Shown here one piece after another: positions 39,127-50,927 of a stretch of DNA of 64,000 nt; within the stretch, counting starts at the first letter, position 1, and every line of letters starts with the position of its first letter. A program made the position numbers and the translations under genes. This DNA comes from Phoronis australis (taxonomy: Eukaryota; Phoronida; Phoronidae). The notes beneath the pieces are model-generated. The model saw only the letters and a program-made list of their open reading frames with translations. It did no database searches and was not told where the DNA came from. The stretch spans positions 1,036,011 to 1,100,010 of the forward strand of contig NMRA01000049.1 in the NCBI GenBank assembly GCA_002633005.1, in the 5' to 3' direction.

Positions 39127-42100
39127 TTACAGCTCAGTGGTCAGCTGGTGAGTCATGGCCTGTATTCTCTTGGAGTTACAGTTTTTACACAGTATGTGGT
39201 CGTCCATGGGGTAGCAGCCACGCCCCTCGGCTTCAGACGACAACACTAGGGAGCAGTCCTACAAGATCGCAAATAAACTTTTGAATTCATAAATACATTA
39301 TACGGCATTGTGTTTAATAGTGGAGACAAATCAAGTAATTAAATAATTATAGAATGTGCAACTTAACTTAAAACAATATGGAGGTCAAGAGGTCTTCATC
39401 AACTATAGGAGGCAGCAGTATGCAGTATAATGCAAGAGTCATAACTACTTGTGATAGGAAACGACACAGGGGAGGTAAGTCAAAGTGATCTAATACAATA
39501 GTAATCACTCCTAAGGTGATACAAGTACCAATTTGCTTAAAATACTTGTTTTCACTAACAATCTACGAAAAAAGCCAGCCACTTGAATGTACATCAACTG
39601 TCTTTACAGAAATATTTGCACTTCGACTGTAACTCCCCCTGCAGTCATACTGTCTTGGGGAATAATACCAACTCTCGAGTCAATAGTTCTTGTCTGAAAC
39701 ACTAACCACATTCTTCTCATGAGCAGAAAGTAGTTACGAGAATCAACAAGAGATCAACTTTACAACAGTAAGTGGTCCAAACGAAAATTTATTTTTGACC
39801 ACAGGCGCGTGTTTATTGAACACAGGCGCGTGTTTATTGACCACAGGCGCGTGTTTATTGCCCCTTTATGATGCAGTGTTACCTACCTCACACTTATAGC
39901 AGCGCACGTGAAAACTACGATCCATGGCAACAACACGCACTGTCTCTTCCTGGCCATTCTCAGGCATTATGGGTAAGTGGCAGACACAGCAACGTGGAGC
40001 AAATTTTCTGCAATTCAGATAATGATCATCTGTTAGCTTTGATGATAGGTATGTTTTCAATATGAACCTTTGTGATGTAGTGCAAAGATTGTTAATTAAT
40101 GTTCAGGATATTTTGACATCTTCCCTTAAGGAAGAAGTCAGAATAACCAAAAATGAAATCATGTTTTGCCATTTAGGTTCTGAATTCTCCCTGTTGATTA
40201 ATTATGTTATCACTATCGCCCAATATTTTATTTATTTACGTAGCCAACAGCACTTGCATCCAGATTGGTCTGCCCTTAAAATATTCATGTCAAAATATAT
40301 AAAAATTTCAATATTTAATTTTCAAAAACAAAAAGAACCGGACAATATTAATATTAAAATGTGGGAGAGCCTCAGTGCTGCCATGCAATGAATCTGTAAT
40401 ATCTATAATATACTTAACTCATATATTGTTTAGTAGTATTATCATTAAATGATGAAGTGTGTGAATGAGTGTGCGAGTGTGTGAGTGAAAGTCCTTGCCC
40501 CTTTTCCTTGTTCACCCTTTAAAAATTATCAATGTATATTATTGAAGAATAAAATTATGAAAAAAAATATATATATGAACCATACTGTTCTGATTCTAAA
40601 CATTTCAAATAAATACAATTATCAATCTATTACTCTTTTGTTGAGAGCTTCATAAAATGAACCATGCATTGAAATCAATAACAAGAAAAACCTTTGCAAG
40701 AAATGATCCTCCCACACAATAAAAGCTTCTTTAGTTTCAAATTAAACTTATTAAAAACAGTTTGATGATGTGGCAGCCAACATTGCATAACTTGCAAGAA
40801 AATTTTGATATTTCCATACACTGAGGGCATTTTTAGTCTTTTTTATGATCTCAACTATATCTAATATACATTTCTAAATGACAAGGCAAATGCATTTATT
40901 TGCTGAAAATCACGTGACTTTTTCAATGGAGAGTGCCTGATATTTAATATCTGAAATCACTAAATTTTTGCATTTGCATTCTTTGTTCCTATTTTATGAG
41001 TACAAGTTTCGCATGAAACGATATTGTCTGGTAAATTACTAGTAAAAATCAAATAAGTTTATCTAAGGACATTCAGAAATTAAATAATAACAAATTATCT
41101 AAACTCAAATTGAACAAAACATGGGTCAAAGATCAGTGAGTCACTAGCATGTGCACTCATCTCTCACGCATATTTTACTAAAAATGACAAACTTCAACTC
41201 GACATCAATCAAGTTTGAGGCAGTAGATCCTCCTATTGACAATATCAATGAACTCCATTGAGTCCACCTTGAGGCAGTAGCTCCTCCTATTGACAATATC
41301 AATGAACTCCATTGAGTCCACCTTGTGGCAGTAGCTCCTCCTATTGACAGTATCAATGAACTCCATTGAGTCCACCTTGTGATCATGTGTTATCAGGAAT
41401 GCTAACGCAGTCTAATAAAAAAAAACTAAACAAAGGGTTCCACACCAGAACACAACAAGAATGGTGATTTTCAAAATGTCACTGCATTTGACTTTCAGAT
41501 TAATGAGACTACTTTATATAAACATTAGCATAGTGCTTCCAACTACAGTAAAATGCGGCAAAGTACTCCAACATTAATTTTTCTCGTAATCTGACAAAAC
41601 TACGTCAACACTAATTGCCATGAATGTAACATCTTTTATTAATAATAGTTGATAGTTTAATTAAAATAGGATAAAGGACATGGGTGAGGCTAATAAGCTG
41701 TCTTTATCTCGGCATGTCTCAGTCATTAGCAACCAAAAACTAGTAAAACTGTACATTTTCTGAAATTAAAAGAGAAACAAAATATTCTTCACTTGAAATT
41801 TCAACATAATGTAGTGCAGAAAGAGCAGAAAAAGAATATTTTAAAAGAAGCCTTTAAAGCCTAATATTGAATGGTAACACTAAGTTTGGTTCCTACAGTA
41901 TGTTAAGAGCATCGTTCTGACCCCACCAGTGCCACAAATTGCCAAATGTAATGAAGTGCTTGATTTGTCTAGGTCACCAGCATGAATCACCTTTTAATTC
42001 AAACAGCTAAGAACAATGATGTTCTATTCAAACCCCTATTCAATGCTACAATTATTGGCCTTTTGTTGTTTGTGTTAGGTTCTTGGGGTGATGCAATGTG

Positions 42101-45100
42101 GCACAAAAAGGCAACTTCACATATCATTTGACCGGTTTACATGTGAGTGATTAATTTCGCGTTTTCGTGTTTAACTAAGGCTTTGCTAGAACAACTTGGT
42201 TAGCCCAGTACAGCTAAAATAACGAAACTCCGTTCAAGATAGGTTTTAATGTAACCACAAGTTTGCTACAGCTTTTACCCAAAGAAATTGCTAACTAAAA
42301 ACTGAATATGTAGAAAGTGGCAACCTGTCATACTGAAAAAACAACAAAAACTTTTCTCACACTTTTTGTGGCATTTATCATCAGACACCATCTAGACAAA
42401 ACACTAACATGTAGAGCAGATGTACAAAAACAAAAAACATAAATACCACATACTTGTGAAAGTCATCAATACAGTGCACCTTGTTGCTTGCGTCTACTGT
42501 GAATGGTATCCCATCCAAGCTTACGCGACACACCACACAGGTGAAGCACTCTGGGTGGTAGGGTTTGCCAGTGGCTCTTAGAATCTGCAATAGGTTTTTA
42601 TTTTAATTATGACCAACAAAAACCAACTGCAAATGATTTGTAAATAGGACGGAAGGGCAAGGTTTACAAATCCATTTGGATACCACTGAGATCTGATACA
42701 ACTTATTTACATGTTTTTGCGTAACAAAGGCCCATCGTTAGGATATGATTGGTAAAAGAAGTCACAAACCTCGAAAACACATTATGTCAGCCATAGATCA
42801 TAACTTAAGACAAAGTGCCAATTTTACACTTGAATACGAGTCTTTTTGAACAACAAATTGCTGTAGTATTTTTGCATTCCTCTGCAACAAATTAATTGTA
42901 ACATATTTTACTGCTAACCAAATTTGTAGCCCCTTTGGACGCCCCTGTCATTTTCTCAACCAATTGCCATAAAGTGGTGTAAATAAACTTCAATGCGTCA
43001 CAGCTGAGGAGCTGCTTGACACCCACTTGGGAACCTAGAGTGCACTTTGTGTAGTATCTCATTATGACAGTTCTTTAGCGCAAAATATAGCCAACAAATG
43101 AAATTGTGTTTTGACAAATTTCTCCACTGGTGATAATTTTTCTCTCCCATAACTTAACACGATTCTATTTACAGGCTCTAACAAGAGATAAGATTGACGA
43201 TTCACCTCAACTGGAAATGATATAGCATAAACCTTATTTCACTTGTTTTTTCGTAGTCAGAACTAAAAACATCACCAGGCTAACTAAACAACATGGCTGT
43301 ACACTCGTGAACATAGTTTTGTTACTTACAGACACAGGATCACAAAACACAGTGCCATGCTCACAAAACAAAAAAATTGTGTCCAAATTCATAAATACAA
43401 ACCCCTGAATTTATGTCAGTGTAACATAATGGGGGGTCAGTGACTGAGTGGTGACTGTAAGTCAGGAGTAGTGTTTTTGGGTGTGTAACATATTTTGCAA
43501 ATCCTGCACCATATTTAGTGGCTGGTGACCTGTATTTGGTGGTCGGTGAGATGTGTTCGTGGTAAGGAAAGGACCTTCGTTAACCAGTGCAGCAGCCATG
43601 TTATTTGGGTAGCTTCACCAATACAAACAGGAATGTTTCATGTAGTAAGAGTGTGAGAATATAGAATTAGCAGTCCATTTATAATGAGTGCATTCAATTA
43701 AGAGGCCAATAGACTGATACTACTGTTTACAAGTCAATGGTTCAGCTTACCCGGTCTGTGATGGCTTGAAAACACACTGAGCATTTCTCCAAAGTGTTCT
43801 GAAATAAAACGCATAGAAACAGATTAATCTCTCACAAATCGTTTCCACCACAATTTCCTCGTGCATTTCGTGACGAGGAAAAGTAGTGTAATGGTGAAAT
43901 ACTTTTTAACTCTTTCACTGCCAAGTCATTTTAGGACGGCATTTCCCAGATTTTGAAGATACGCATAAGGAAGGCTTCAATGCTCAATAATTGCTCCTTG
44001 TTAACAGATTGTTATTAAACTTTCAGAGTAAGATGCATAGACATTGTTTTATAATGTTCTAAACTGATTCCACCTTACATTGAGGCAGGTATGTGCCAGG
44101 TAAAGAATTCAAGATTTCAGGTGAAAAAATACTATCAACAGTCAATATTCAGAGTTTTGGTTGATATTCATACCTCACCAGTCTAGGCACATACCTCGTT
44201 TCTTTAATCAGAATCATTTTGAATTTCAGTCAATTAAACCTCGACAATGTACAGTTTAGAGGCCATTGCATCAATCGTAATTTGACAGGCAAGAGGTCAA
44301 CTGAATTTTTATCATAAAAAGCAAAAAATCAAAAAGATTTGCAAAGTTTTCATTCATCTAATATTTTGAAAATTATTCAAACTAAAGGTACAGTGGTGAA
44401 TGTTCACAGTTCAAGGGTGGAAGGACATTTATTTCACTTCCACAATTAAGTGCCACACACCAAGAGGACAATGAGAGTTTAATTTAACTACATGATGATC
44501 TTCCACCTACCATGTAGCAGGGTTCACAGTGAGGCTCGCTTTCAACGTCAAAGAATGGCAATCCTTTCAGTTTACGATCTGAAAAGTGGACATATACTGC
44601 TGTAAACAGGACATAAATCAGTATTGAGTTTGTGAAGTTGAAATGGTAAAATAAGGAAATTTAAAATCTTGGTATATAAGTTTTAAGCTATTATGGTACT
44701 AAGCATTTAAAAAAAGATTGACATAATAATTGAGAAAGACACGCATTTTTGTGCAGCATAGCCAAAATGTACATTTTTTAAAACCATAACCAAAGCAACA
44801 CCAAAAACCTGGTCATAGTGCAAAATCAAATTACCAAGTCCAGTATGATCCCCCAAAGTAAAATTACCTGAGAGGACAAAATGTCTAAAAGGTGGTACCA
44901 TATCGTATTCCCACTAGCCCCGGTCTATGGGAGAGAGCGTCTGGGAGAATTGGTAATCCAACATAGTTGAATGGAGCCGCTGCCCCTTACTTTGACCCTG
45001 TGTTACTTTTGGTACTTACTGCAGACTTTACACACAAAACAGTCCACATGGTAGACGCTGTCCATGGCAGTGCAACCATTCTTCTCTCCAATTACTGAAG

Positions 45101-45918
45101 AGTTACACTTGCTGCATGTTGCTAGAATAATTCAGTGAAAATACATTTACAGAATGAACAAAATTTTGAGCAAGTGGATTCTAGTCCCAAACAAACACCC
45201 AAAAAAAAAGAATTACATAAGCCATTTCATGAAATCAAATAGAAGAGATCACAATTTTGATAATTTTGTATATTTTTCTATTGTTGTCACATGAAAATCA
45301 CCTTAAAAGGCTACCATTCTGTAGAGCTGTTGAATTTTAGCTTTTAACCGTTAGCATGTGAACAGTTTAAATAATTGAGTTATGAGTTACCATAGAAATC
45401 TGGTTCACCACTTGACTCCATGTTTTGCAACAGCAGATTTGTGAGTGCATCAACCTCTGCTTCAGACACGCTCTTCTGATGTCCTGCAGGGGGTGTTGGA
45501 CCATGACTAGGAGTGTACGTTTTTGTGGGTAGGGCACTTGGCATATTCTGGTTAGTCTTTGGCTGACCAGAATACGAGTACTGATTTCCTGTAGAGCTCT
45601 GTGTCTGATTAGACACATTAGCTGGTCGAGAGGATGACTGATGAGTGCCAAATGTGTACGCCGGACGATTAGAGGTCGTCTGGTATGTCATTGTGACTGG
45701 CTGCGGTGACGCCCTCTGTGGAGGAGGGTTGTAAGTGGGTGTGCTCCGCTGATTGTAGTTGGTATAACTGTGGTCCTCTGGTGAGTTGAGGAGATGGCTG
45801 GGTGGGGGAGGAAAGTCTGCCACATTCTGGTAGGTTGAACTGCTGTAGTCAGTGCGTGGTGGTGGTGGAGCCATCTGATGGTACGATGGTGCCGCCTGGT
45901 GGTAGTTGGAGGTGATAT
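39127..45918 (-). CDS. LPP: Zyxin/LPP/TRIP6-family triple-LIM protein (5' partial)
   Basis: Exons in transcript order: 45391-45918, 45020-45121, 44511-44578, 43751-43798, 42454-42584, 39887-40007 and 39127-39258, all GT-AG and in phase, giving 375 residues to a TAA stop. The first exon is a Pro/Ser/Thr/Tyr-rich region ([15 protein letters not shown]) ending in [15 protein letters not shown], which resembles the helix before the LIM domains of human LPP. Three LIM domains follow: LIM1 ([19 protein letters not shown]), LIM2 ([18 protein letters not shown], then [11 protein letters not shown]) and LIM3 ([41 protein letters not shown]). The C-terminus is TTEL, a class I PDZ ligand like STDL of human LPP, which binds Scribble. 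Known role: focal adhesion and cell-contact adaptor that shuttles to the nucleus. The invertebrate gene may be co-orthologous to LPP, TRIP6 and ZYX; the symbol marks the closest match. The first exon here starts mid-codon, so N-terminal exon(s) lie upstream and were not found. Confidence 0.93.
39799..39861. repeat. Three tandem 21-bp repeats
   Basis: Three near-identical copies of CCACAGGCGCGTGTTTATTG plus one base, in the last intron of the LIM-domain gene and only 25 bases from the donor of its penultimate exon. The GGCGCGTG core is unusually GC-rich for this region. Confidence 0.85.
41218..41379. repeat. Three tandem 54-bp repeats
   Basis: Units at 41218, 41272 and 41326 run from AGGCAGTAG to GTCCACCTTG and differ at only a few positions. 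They lie in the intron between the LIM2 and LIM3 exons. The open frame through them is a by-product of a repeat length divisible by three. Confidence 0.9.
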
Positions 45919-47673
45919 CTAGAACAGAAGTGGCAAGCCTTTATTACAGAATGGTTAAACAGTCCACCACTGCCCTGGGATGTAGGTTTAATTTTTTATG
46001 TGGTTATGATTTCTTTTGTAAATTATGATAAGTCAGATAAATGATAAATAGCTATGCAATAGTTTACTTCAAACCTTTCAAACGATCACTCAAATACTAT
46101 TACCAAACTTTTCAAATTTTTCAAATGAGCAAATTTTGCTTTGCGAAATGAATTTTCATACAGCAACAACAAAAAGTGTCTGTTCGAAAACAAGATTTCT
46201 AACCAAAGACAACAGCTTGTGGATTCATCAGGCATTCTCCAGGCATGAATTTTCCATGTCATTAACACCACTGAACTGTATCAAAGCCAGAGATGTACTG
46301 TTAACTAAATGCAGCACAGGTGTATTTAATGTATACACGGTAAATGCTATTCTATTTCAAACAGAATTAATTCTTAAAATCATCACTTAAGGCTATTTCG
46401 TACCAACTTAACCAGAGAAGTGTCAATCGACCTTTCCTACCAGCTTCAATAGTGAACTAACACCAAAGTTATCGCAGTATGATGCGCGGGATCATTAAAG
46501 TTATCACAAGATGGCGCCACTAAACCATTTTGCAGGCATATCGTGTATACACATATAAGGTCAAACAATAAAAGTCTTTTAAAGAAATGAATCGCCTGTG
46601 GCAGTAGAACGGTGATTATGTAGAAAAATAATCAAATAATACCAGATGGGAAAGCACTGGTTAGAAAAAAATCCCACTCTGTTTTAATTAGTGTATTGAA
46701 TTAGAGCAAGTTTTCAAAACATTTCTGATTTGGAAAATATACAAATAGAAGAACAAAAACTGTTTAAATTCAACATATGCAACATCCTTTGTTAAGACAC
46801 GCAACATGTTGATTTCTATAGAACCTATGAATTTTTGACAAAAATTGTAAGCTTGAATCATCGGACATCATACAATTGGTTGAACCCACAGGCATAATGC
46901 ATGGACATTTCTCGACATTTACTTGAACCTCAAAAGTTCACAGACACTAGTCATGGTGAGGTAGAATCTAATTAATGGGTTTTACAAGAGCATGCAGAGA
47001 AACCTTGATATACTTAATGCTCATATTACAAGATGCGTTTTCACTACAATTTGTGGTTTAAAGCCATGTGAGTAATTTAATTATACTCTCAAATCTCCAG
47101 TATGGAGATAGAAGAGAAGTCATGTATTACCCATTAGTATCATTGCTGACCCCATAATTTCTCCCTTAGCTGAGACACTGTGGAAGTAATGAGCAAAACG
47201 TAAGGAGAGACTCCAGCACTGTTAAAAGAGTTTATATATCTGAAAATCAGTAGCTTATAGCCTGAGTCATAGGCTTTCCAGAAATATCAGTTTAAAGATT
47301 ATTGACAAGTCGGGAACAGTATGTATTACAATTTGGTTAATTGTGGCCAATATAAAGTAACACAAGCTTGTGTTTTCAAGGGTGAATTTTGAGAAAAACA
47401 ACCAGAACTTCAGGCAATCTAAAAGGCCCTGAAAATGGGATGGGTAAAAACAACAGTTTGTTTACAGTCAAAGCATGTGGGTTAGATAGTGCGCCCAGTT
47501 ATTTTTATATTGGAGTACTCTGATAGAGAACGCCACCTGGTAATTAGTCTTTTTTACCGTCTATATCCACATCGCCTCTAATACAGTCGACCTCACCTTG
47601 CTGAGGTGTCACGTTAACCTGTGAGGAAGGTGAGAAACAACGCAGCGACGTCGGTGGTTCGTCTTCAGAGTGA
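45919..47673. other. Upstream intron or flank of the LIM-domain gene
   Basis: AT-rich sequence, presumably intron 5' of the first visible LIM-gene exon. A missing upstream coding exon must end in phase 1, but no convincing one was identified here. Confidence 0.35.
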
Positions 47674-47961
47674 ATGCCGCTATATTGCGGTGCATCGTTC
47701 CCGCTTGAAGCCGCGAAGAAAGCGGGTATATCGTTTTTTCGACTTCCTCGAGAGCCCGAAATGCTTAAAAAGTGGCTCGCGGTAGTGAAGAATGAAAGGT
47801 ATGCTGTTAATAGCAAGTATGAGGCCATGAAAAATCTCCGTGTCTCTGGCCAGAATTTCATTGACAGTGATTTCTCCGACGAATTCCGGCTTACCAAACT
47901 TAAGAACTATCCATATGTTCCGTTGCCTATGCATGTTCACGGCGCCTCTAGTATTTCTTGA
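47674..47961 (+). pseudogene. Degenerate THAP domain
   Basis: A 95-residue open frame starts MPLYCGAS and has KKAGISFFRLPREPEMLKKW, the typical N-terminal half of a THAP zinc finger (MPxxC, G-x-SF-x-R-x-P, W). It ends with a proline-rich stretch, PYVPLP, at the position of the conserved THAP proline. The second Cys of the first pair is absent. Where the second zinc pair should be, the sequence reads VSGQNF, with Ser and Asn at the Cys and His positions. Three of four zinc ligands are therefore missing although the rest is intact. THAP domains are DNA-binding parts of P-element-type transposases and of domesticated proteins. This is probably a relic, but an exon of an unusual host gene cannot be excluded. 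It sits in locally GC-rich DNA (47540-48080). Confidence 0.6.
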
Positions 47962-49516
47962 TCAGTGTATTCCGGTTCGAACTGATAGCCTGTGCAACCT
48001 AACGATCCGACCCGTGAAGTCTTCGTCAGATGAGCTGCGAAGAAAGCCGGGTGAGTTGCCATGTTGACGTTTATTATTCAGCGTTCTGTTTCAAAAAGAA
48101 TTATTCTCATCCTAAAATGATCCTAACCAATGCTTATATGAAACTGAAACAAAGTCTGTCTCATTAGATACATGCAAATGTTTTGAGAAGCCCGCAATGA
48201 ATAAACCACTGCGTTACCGGCTTAGTTTGATGCCAGCAACAAAGGTAATTGACCGGGCACCAAGGCCACGTGAGCGCATGCTAATTCGAGTGTTTGCTGA
48301 CAGAAAGCTGTTGTAAAACAATTACTCGATTTTATATGCTATGGTCACATGTTGGGGGAATCTTTATTTAGAAATACAAATACATTATTCAAATCATTGT
48401 TACTGTACAACCTTTGCCCTGACAGTCTGTGGAAGGGGAACCCGACTAGTCGCGCCCCCCCCCCCCCAACAAGTAAGTAGATTTTCAGTTTCGTGGCTAA
48501 ATCACATAAATAATTACATTCATGCGTGCACCCAGCCTTCAATTTGGGAGGGGCTCGAATTCCTGGCGATGTGGACCTTTTACTAACAAAATAGTCGGTC
48601 AACTAAAAAAACAGCACCACGATCAGAGCTGTACGTGTTGTGAATCGTGCTTGTGCACCTTTTTAGTGGACTTTTGTCCCGTTCTCTCGGACTTTTTGTT
48701 TCTCTGAGGCAGACCTTTTTACCCACTTTGCCAAATAGAGGGCTCATTCGAGCCCCCGAGCCCCCCTGCGTGCGCGAATGTTATTTCTTTGGCTCACTAT
48801 TATAGTCTTTTCATGACTGGAGGTTTAGTTTCTAACTCAAGCTGGTTTATGTTCGTGCCAGTCGCGGCGGCTGCGACGGGCCTGATTGGGTTCCGAGCCA
48901 CTGGCCGGGATAACAAGCGTTTTGTACGTTTAGAACTAAAAAAATCAAAAGTATAACAACCAAACTTTGTAGGCTATGGGTGTGTACAAATACCAGTAAA
49001 TCCGTAACAGCGAAATAAAACAACACATTTTTATAAGAACTCTATGTATTTTAAATGGTTTTACATCGAAGTTTGATGATTTATTGGTGTTAAACAATGA
49101 ATTCAAGCGACAAGCTGACACCAGTAACCCATGTTGTGAACTGCTGAACAGACTGCGTATGAAACCAAATACGTCTCTGGATAATTTCAACATCTCCGTC
49201 TGCCATCAGGTGTCAGGTAACGCAACCGAACCTGCCGTTATCGAGTAGAACTCCACGACCTAAATTGATACAAAATAGGTTGTCTTTTGAGTAGCATTCT
49301 CCTTTTAAAGTACATAGGTCACCTAGGTGCTGGGAGTGAATTCCAGAATGGTTACTTGCATGTGGACTACAGCCATAACAATAGTTACATAGGGACACCA
49401 ACAATAGTTACATACCAGGGACACCAAATTAATCACCACTTAAGAAACAACTCCATCCTGCTAAATCACTTGGCCTTATGTAAGCAATTGATGACTACCC
49501 TGTAATCATTTATAAG
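47962..49516. other. Non-coding DNA with homopolymer run
   Basis: No exon recognised. A run of 13 C follows CTAGTCGCG at about 48450, so open frames crossing it are unreliable. The GC-rich patch from 47.5 kb fades out by about 48.1 kb. Confidence 0.35.
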
Positions 49517-49965
49517 GCACTTTCCCATTAGGGGAACTTCGGTTTATCGAATTGCGCCGAAACTTCGCTTGCCTTTCCGACTAGACAGCGATGTCAAAGT
49601 TATCGCGAAGATACCAGACAATGCAGTCCATTCCTACTCTCAAACAAATATTGAGTAGTGGGTTCGAGACTAACTGAAAATTGTTCTCCTGCCATTCACG
49701 AGTGCTTATTAAAATGATCAGTGTCATTCTTCATCAGATATACTTTCCTTTACTTATTTATGTGTGTTTAATGGGAGCACGTCGGCTAAGCTACAATATC
49801 AAAGAACATGTTTTGTGAGTCTCCCATGATCGTATATCATTGCCTCGACCTCTACCAATAGAAGTTTCACTCTGACCTTTCCCACTAAACCGAAGTTTTG
49901 GTGAGTACGGAAGCTTCGCTTTTAAATCCTACTATTTTAAGCGAAGTTTCGTTACCAGATTAACT
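49517..49965. mobile_element. Family C element, copy 2 (3' truncated)
   Basis: It aligns in the same orientation with 3918-4390, sharing GTGGGTTCGAG, CTAACTGAAAATTGTT and GATCAGTGTCATTCTTCATC. The left end GCACTTTCCCATTAGGGG is kept. Similarity fades after GCGAAGTTTCGTTACCAG and the right terminal repeat is missing. Confidence 0.75.
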
Positions 49966-50521
49966 AATTACCTGTGATAATGAACTATTCAGGTTTTTTT
50001 GGAGTTGGAATTTTAATTGATAGGCTGAAATATGAATATAATGGCCACGAATGAAGAATTAAAATTTAACACACAATGCCATGAGAGATGGGAACTTATA
50101 ACAAGGCACTTGCAAGTTACCGGCATTAGAAAAGTTCATTAAGATAATGTCTAAGTGATTGATTTTTAAGTTAGAATTAATCATGTTAGCCATGTGAATT
50201 TACAATTATAAACACTCCATGAATTATAATAGTACATTCATACCGTAACCATAGAAAATAAGGTAAGAAAAAGCACCAGATTTTTTAAACTTCGAAAACA
50301 CATTCCATGAAAATAATACAGATTTTTAAACTCAGCATGTGGTCTCACAACTGCAAAACATACTTGTAGTAGGGCAATAAATCCATTGTTTAATCCCAAA
50401 ATGATAATGAAAGACCAGGAAGATCTCCCATTGGAGGGTCTGATAGGGATGCTCCACTACTTGTTGTGGGTGTTATGCTCCACAAGGTGAGTACCTTAGC
50501 TTTGTACCTCAGCAATTATTA

Positions 50522-50927
50522 AGGGCCTTTCATACTAACGTCGACGCGACGATGGTTTGGGGAGTTGCTGTCAGTATGAACGCTCAACTCCGGTCCAATC
50601 GAAGTTATCGCCAGGTGCCACTGTTATCGTCAACAGTTACAGAGTAGTGCCGTCACTAATAACTACTTATTTTTTGTTCTAATGACAACCAATCGATTTA
50701 AAAATGAGTTTAATGTCATTTAGCACATTTAAATATTCCCAAATTGTCACATTGAAAAAAATCTTAGCGTGCAGCGCTACTTTGCAATAACTTCGATGAC
50801 ATCAGCTTCACCAACCCTTTACTTCGATGGTCATTAACTACCGAAGCCAGTATGAACGGTCCAGTTAACTGCGCTGTTTACGTCGACGCTCCTATCAGAC
50901 TGGAGTTAAGTCAATATGAAAGGGCCT
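50522..50927. mobile_element. Family B MITE, copy 3
   Basis: About 406 bp with the best preserved ends of the family: AGGGCCTTTCATACTAACGT at the left and TCAATATGAAAGGGCCT at the right. It is flanked on both sides by TTA, which would fit a 3-bp target duplication of the PIF/Harbinger type. Part of the interior present in copy 1 is deleted. Confidence 0.8.

Noticed and set aside
41144-41386. Minus-strand frame with repeated [15 protein letters not shown] units
   Set aside because: It is the translation of three 54-bp intronic repeats.
47544-47897. 117-residue minus-strand frame
   Set aside because: It overlaps the THAP-like plus-strand frame antisense and shows no family features.
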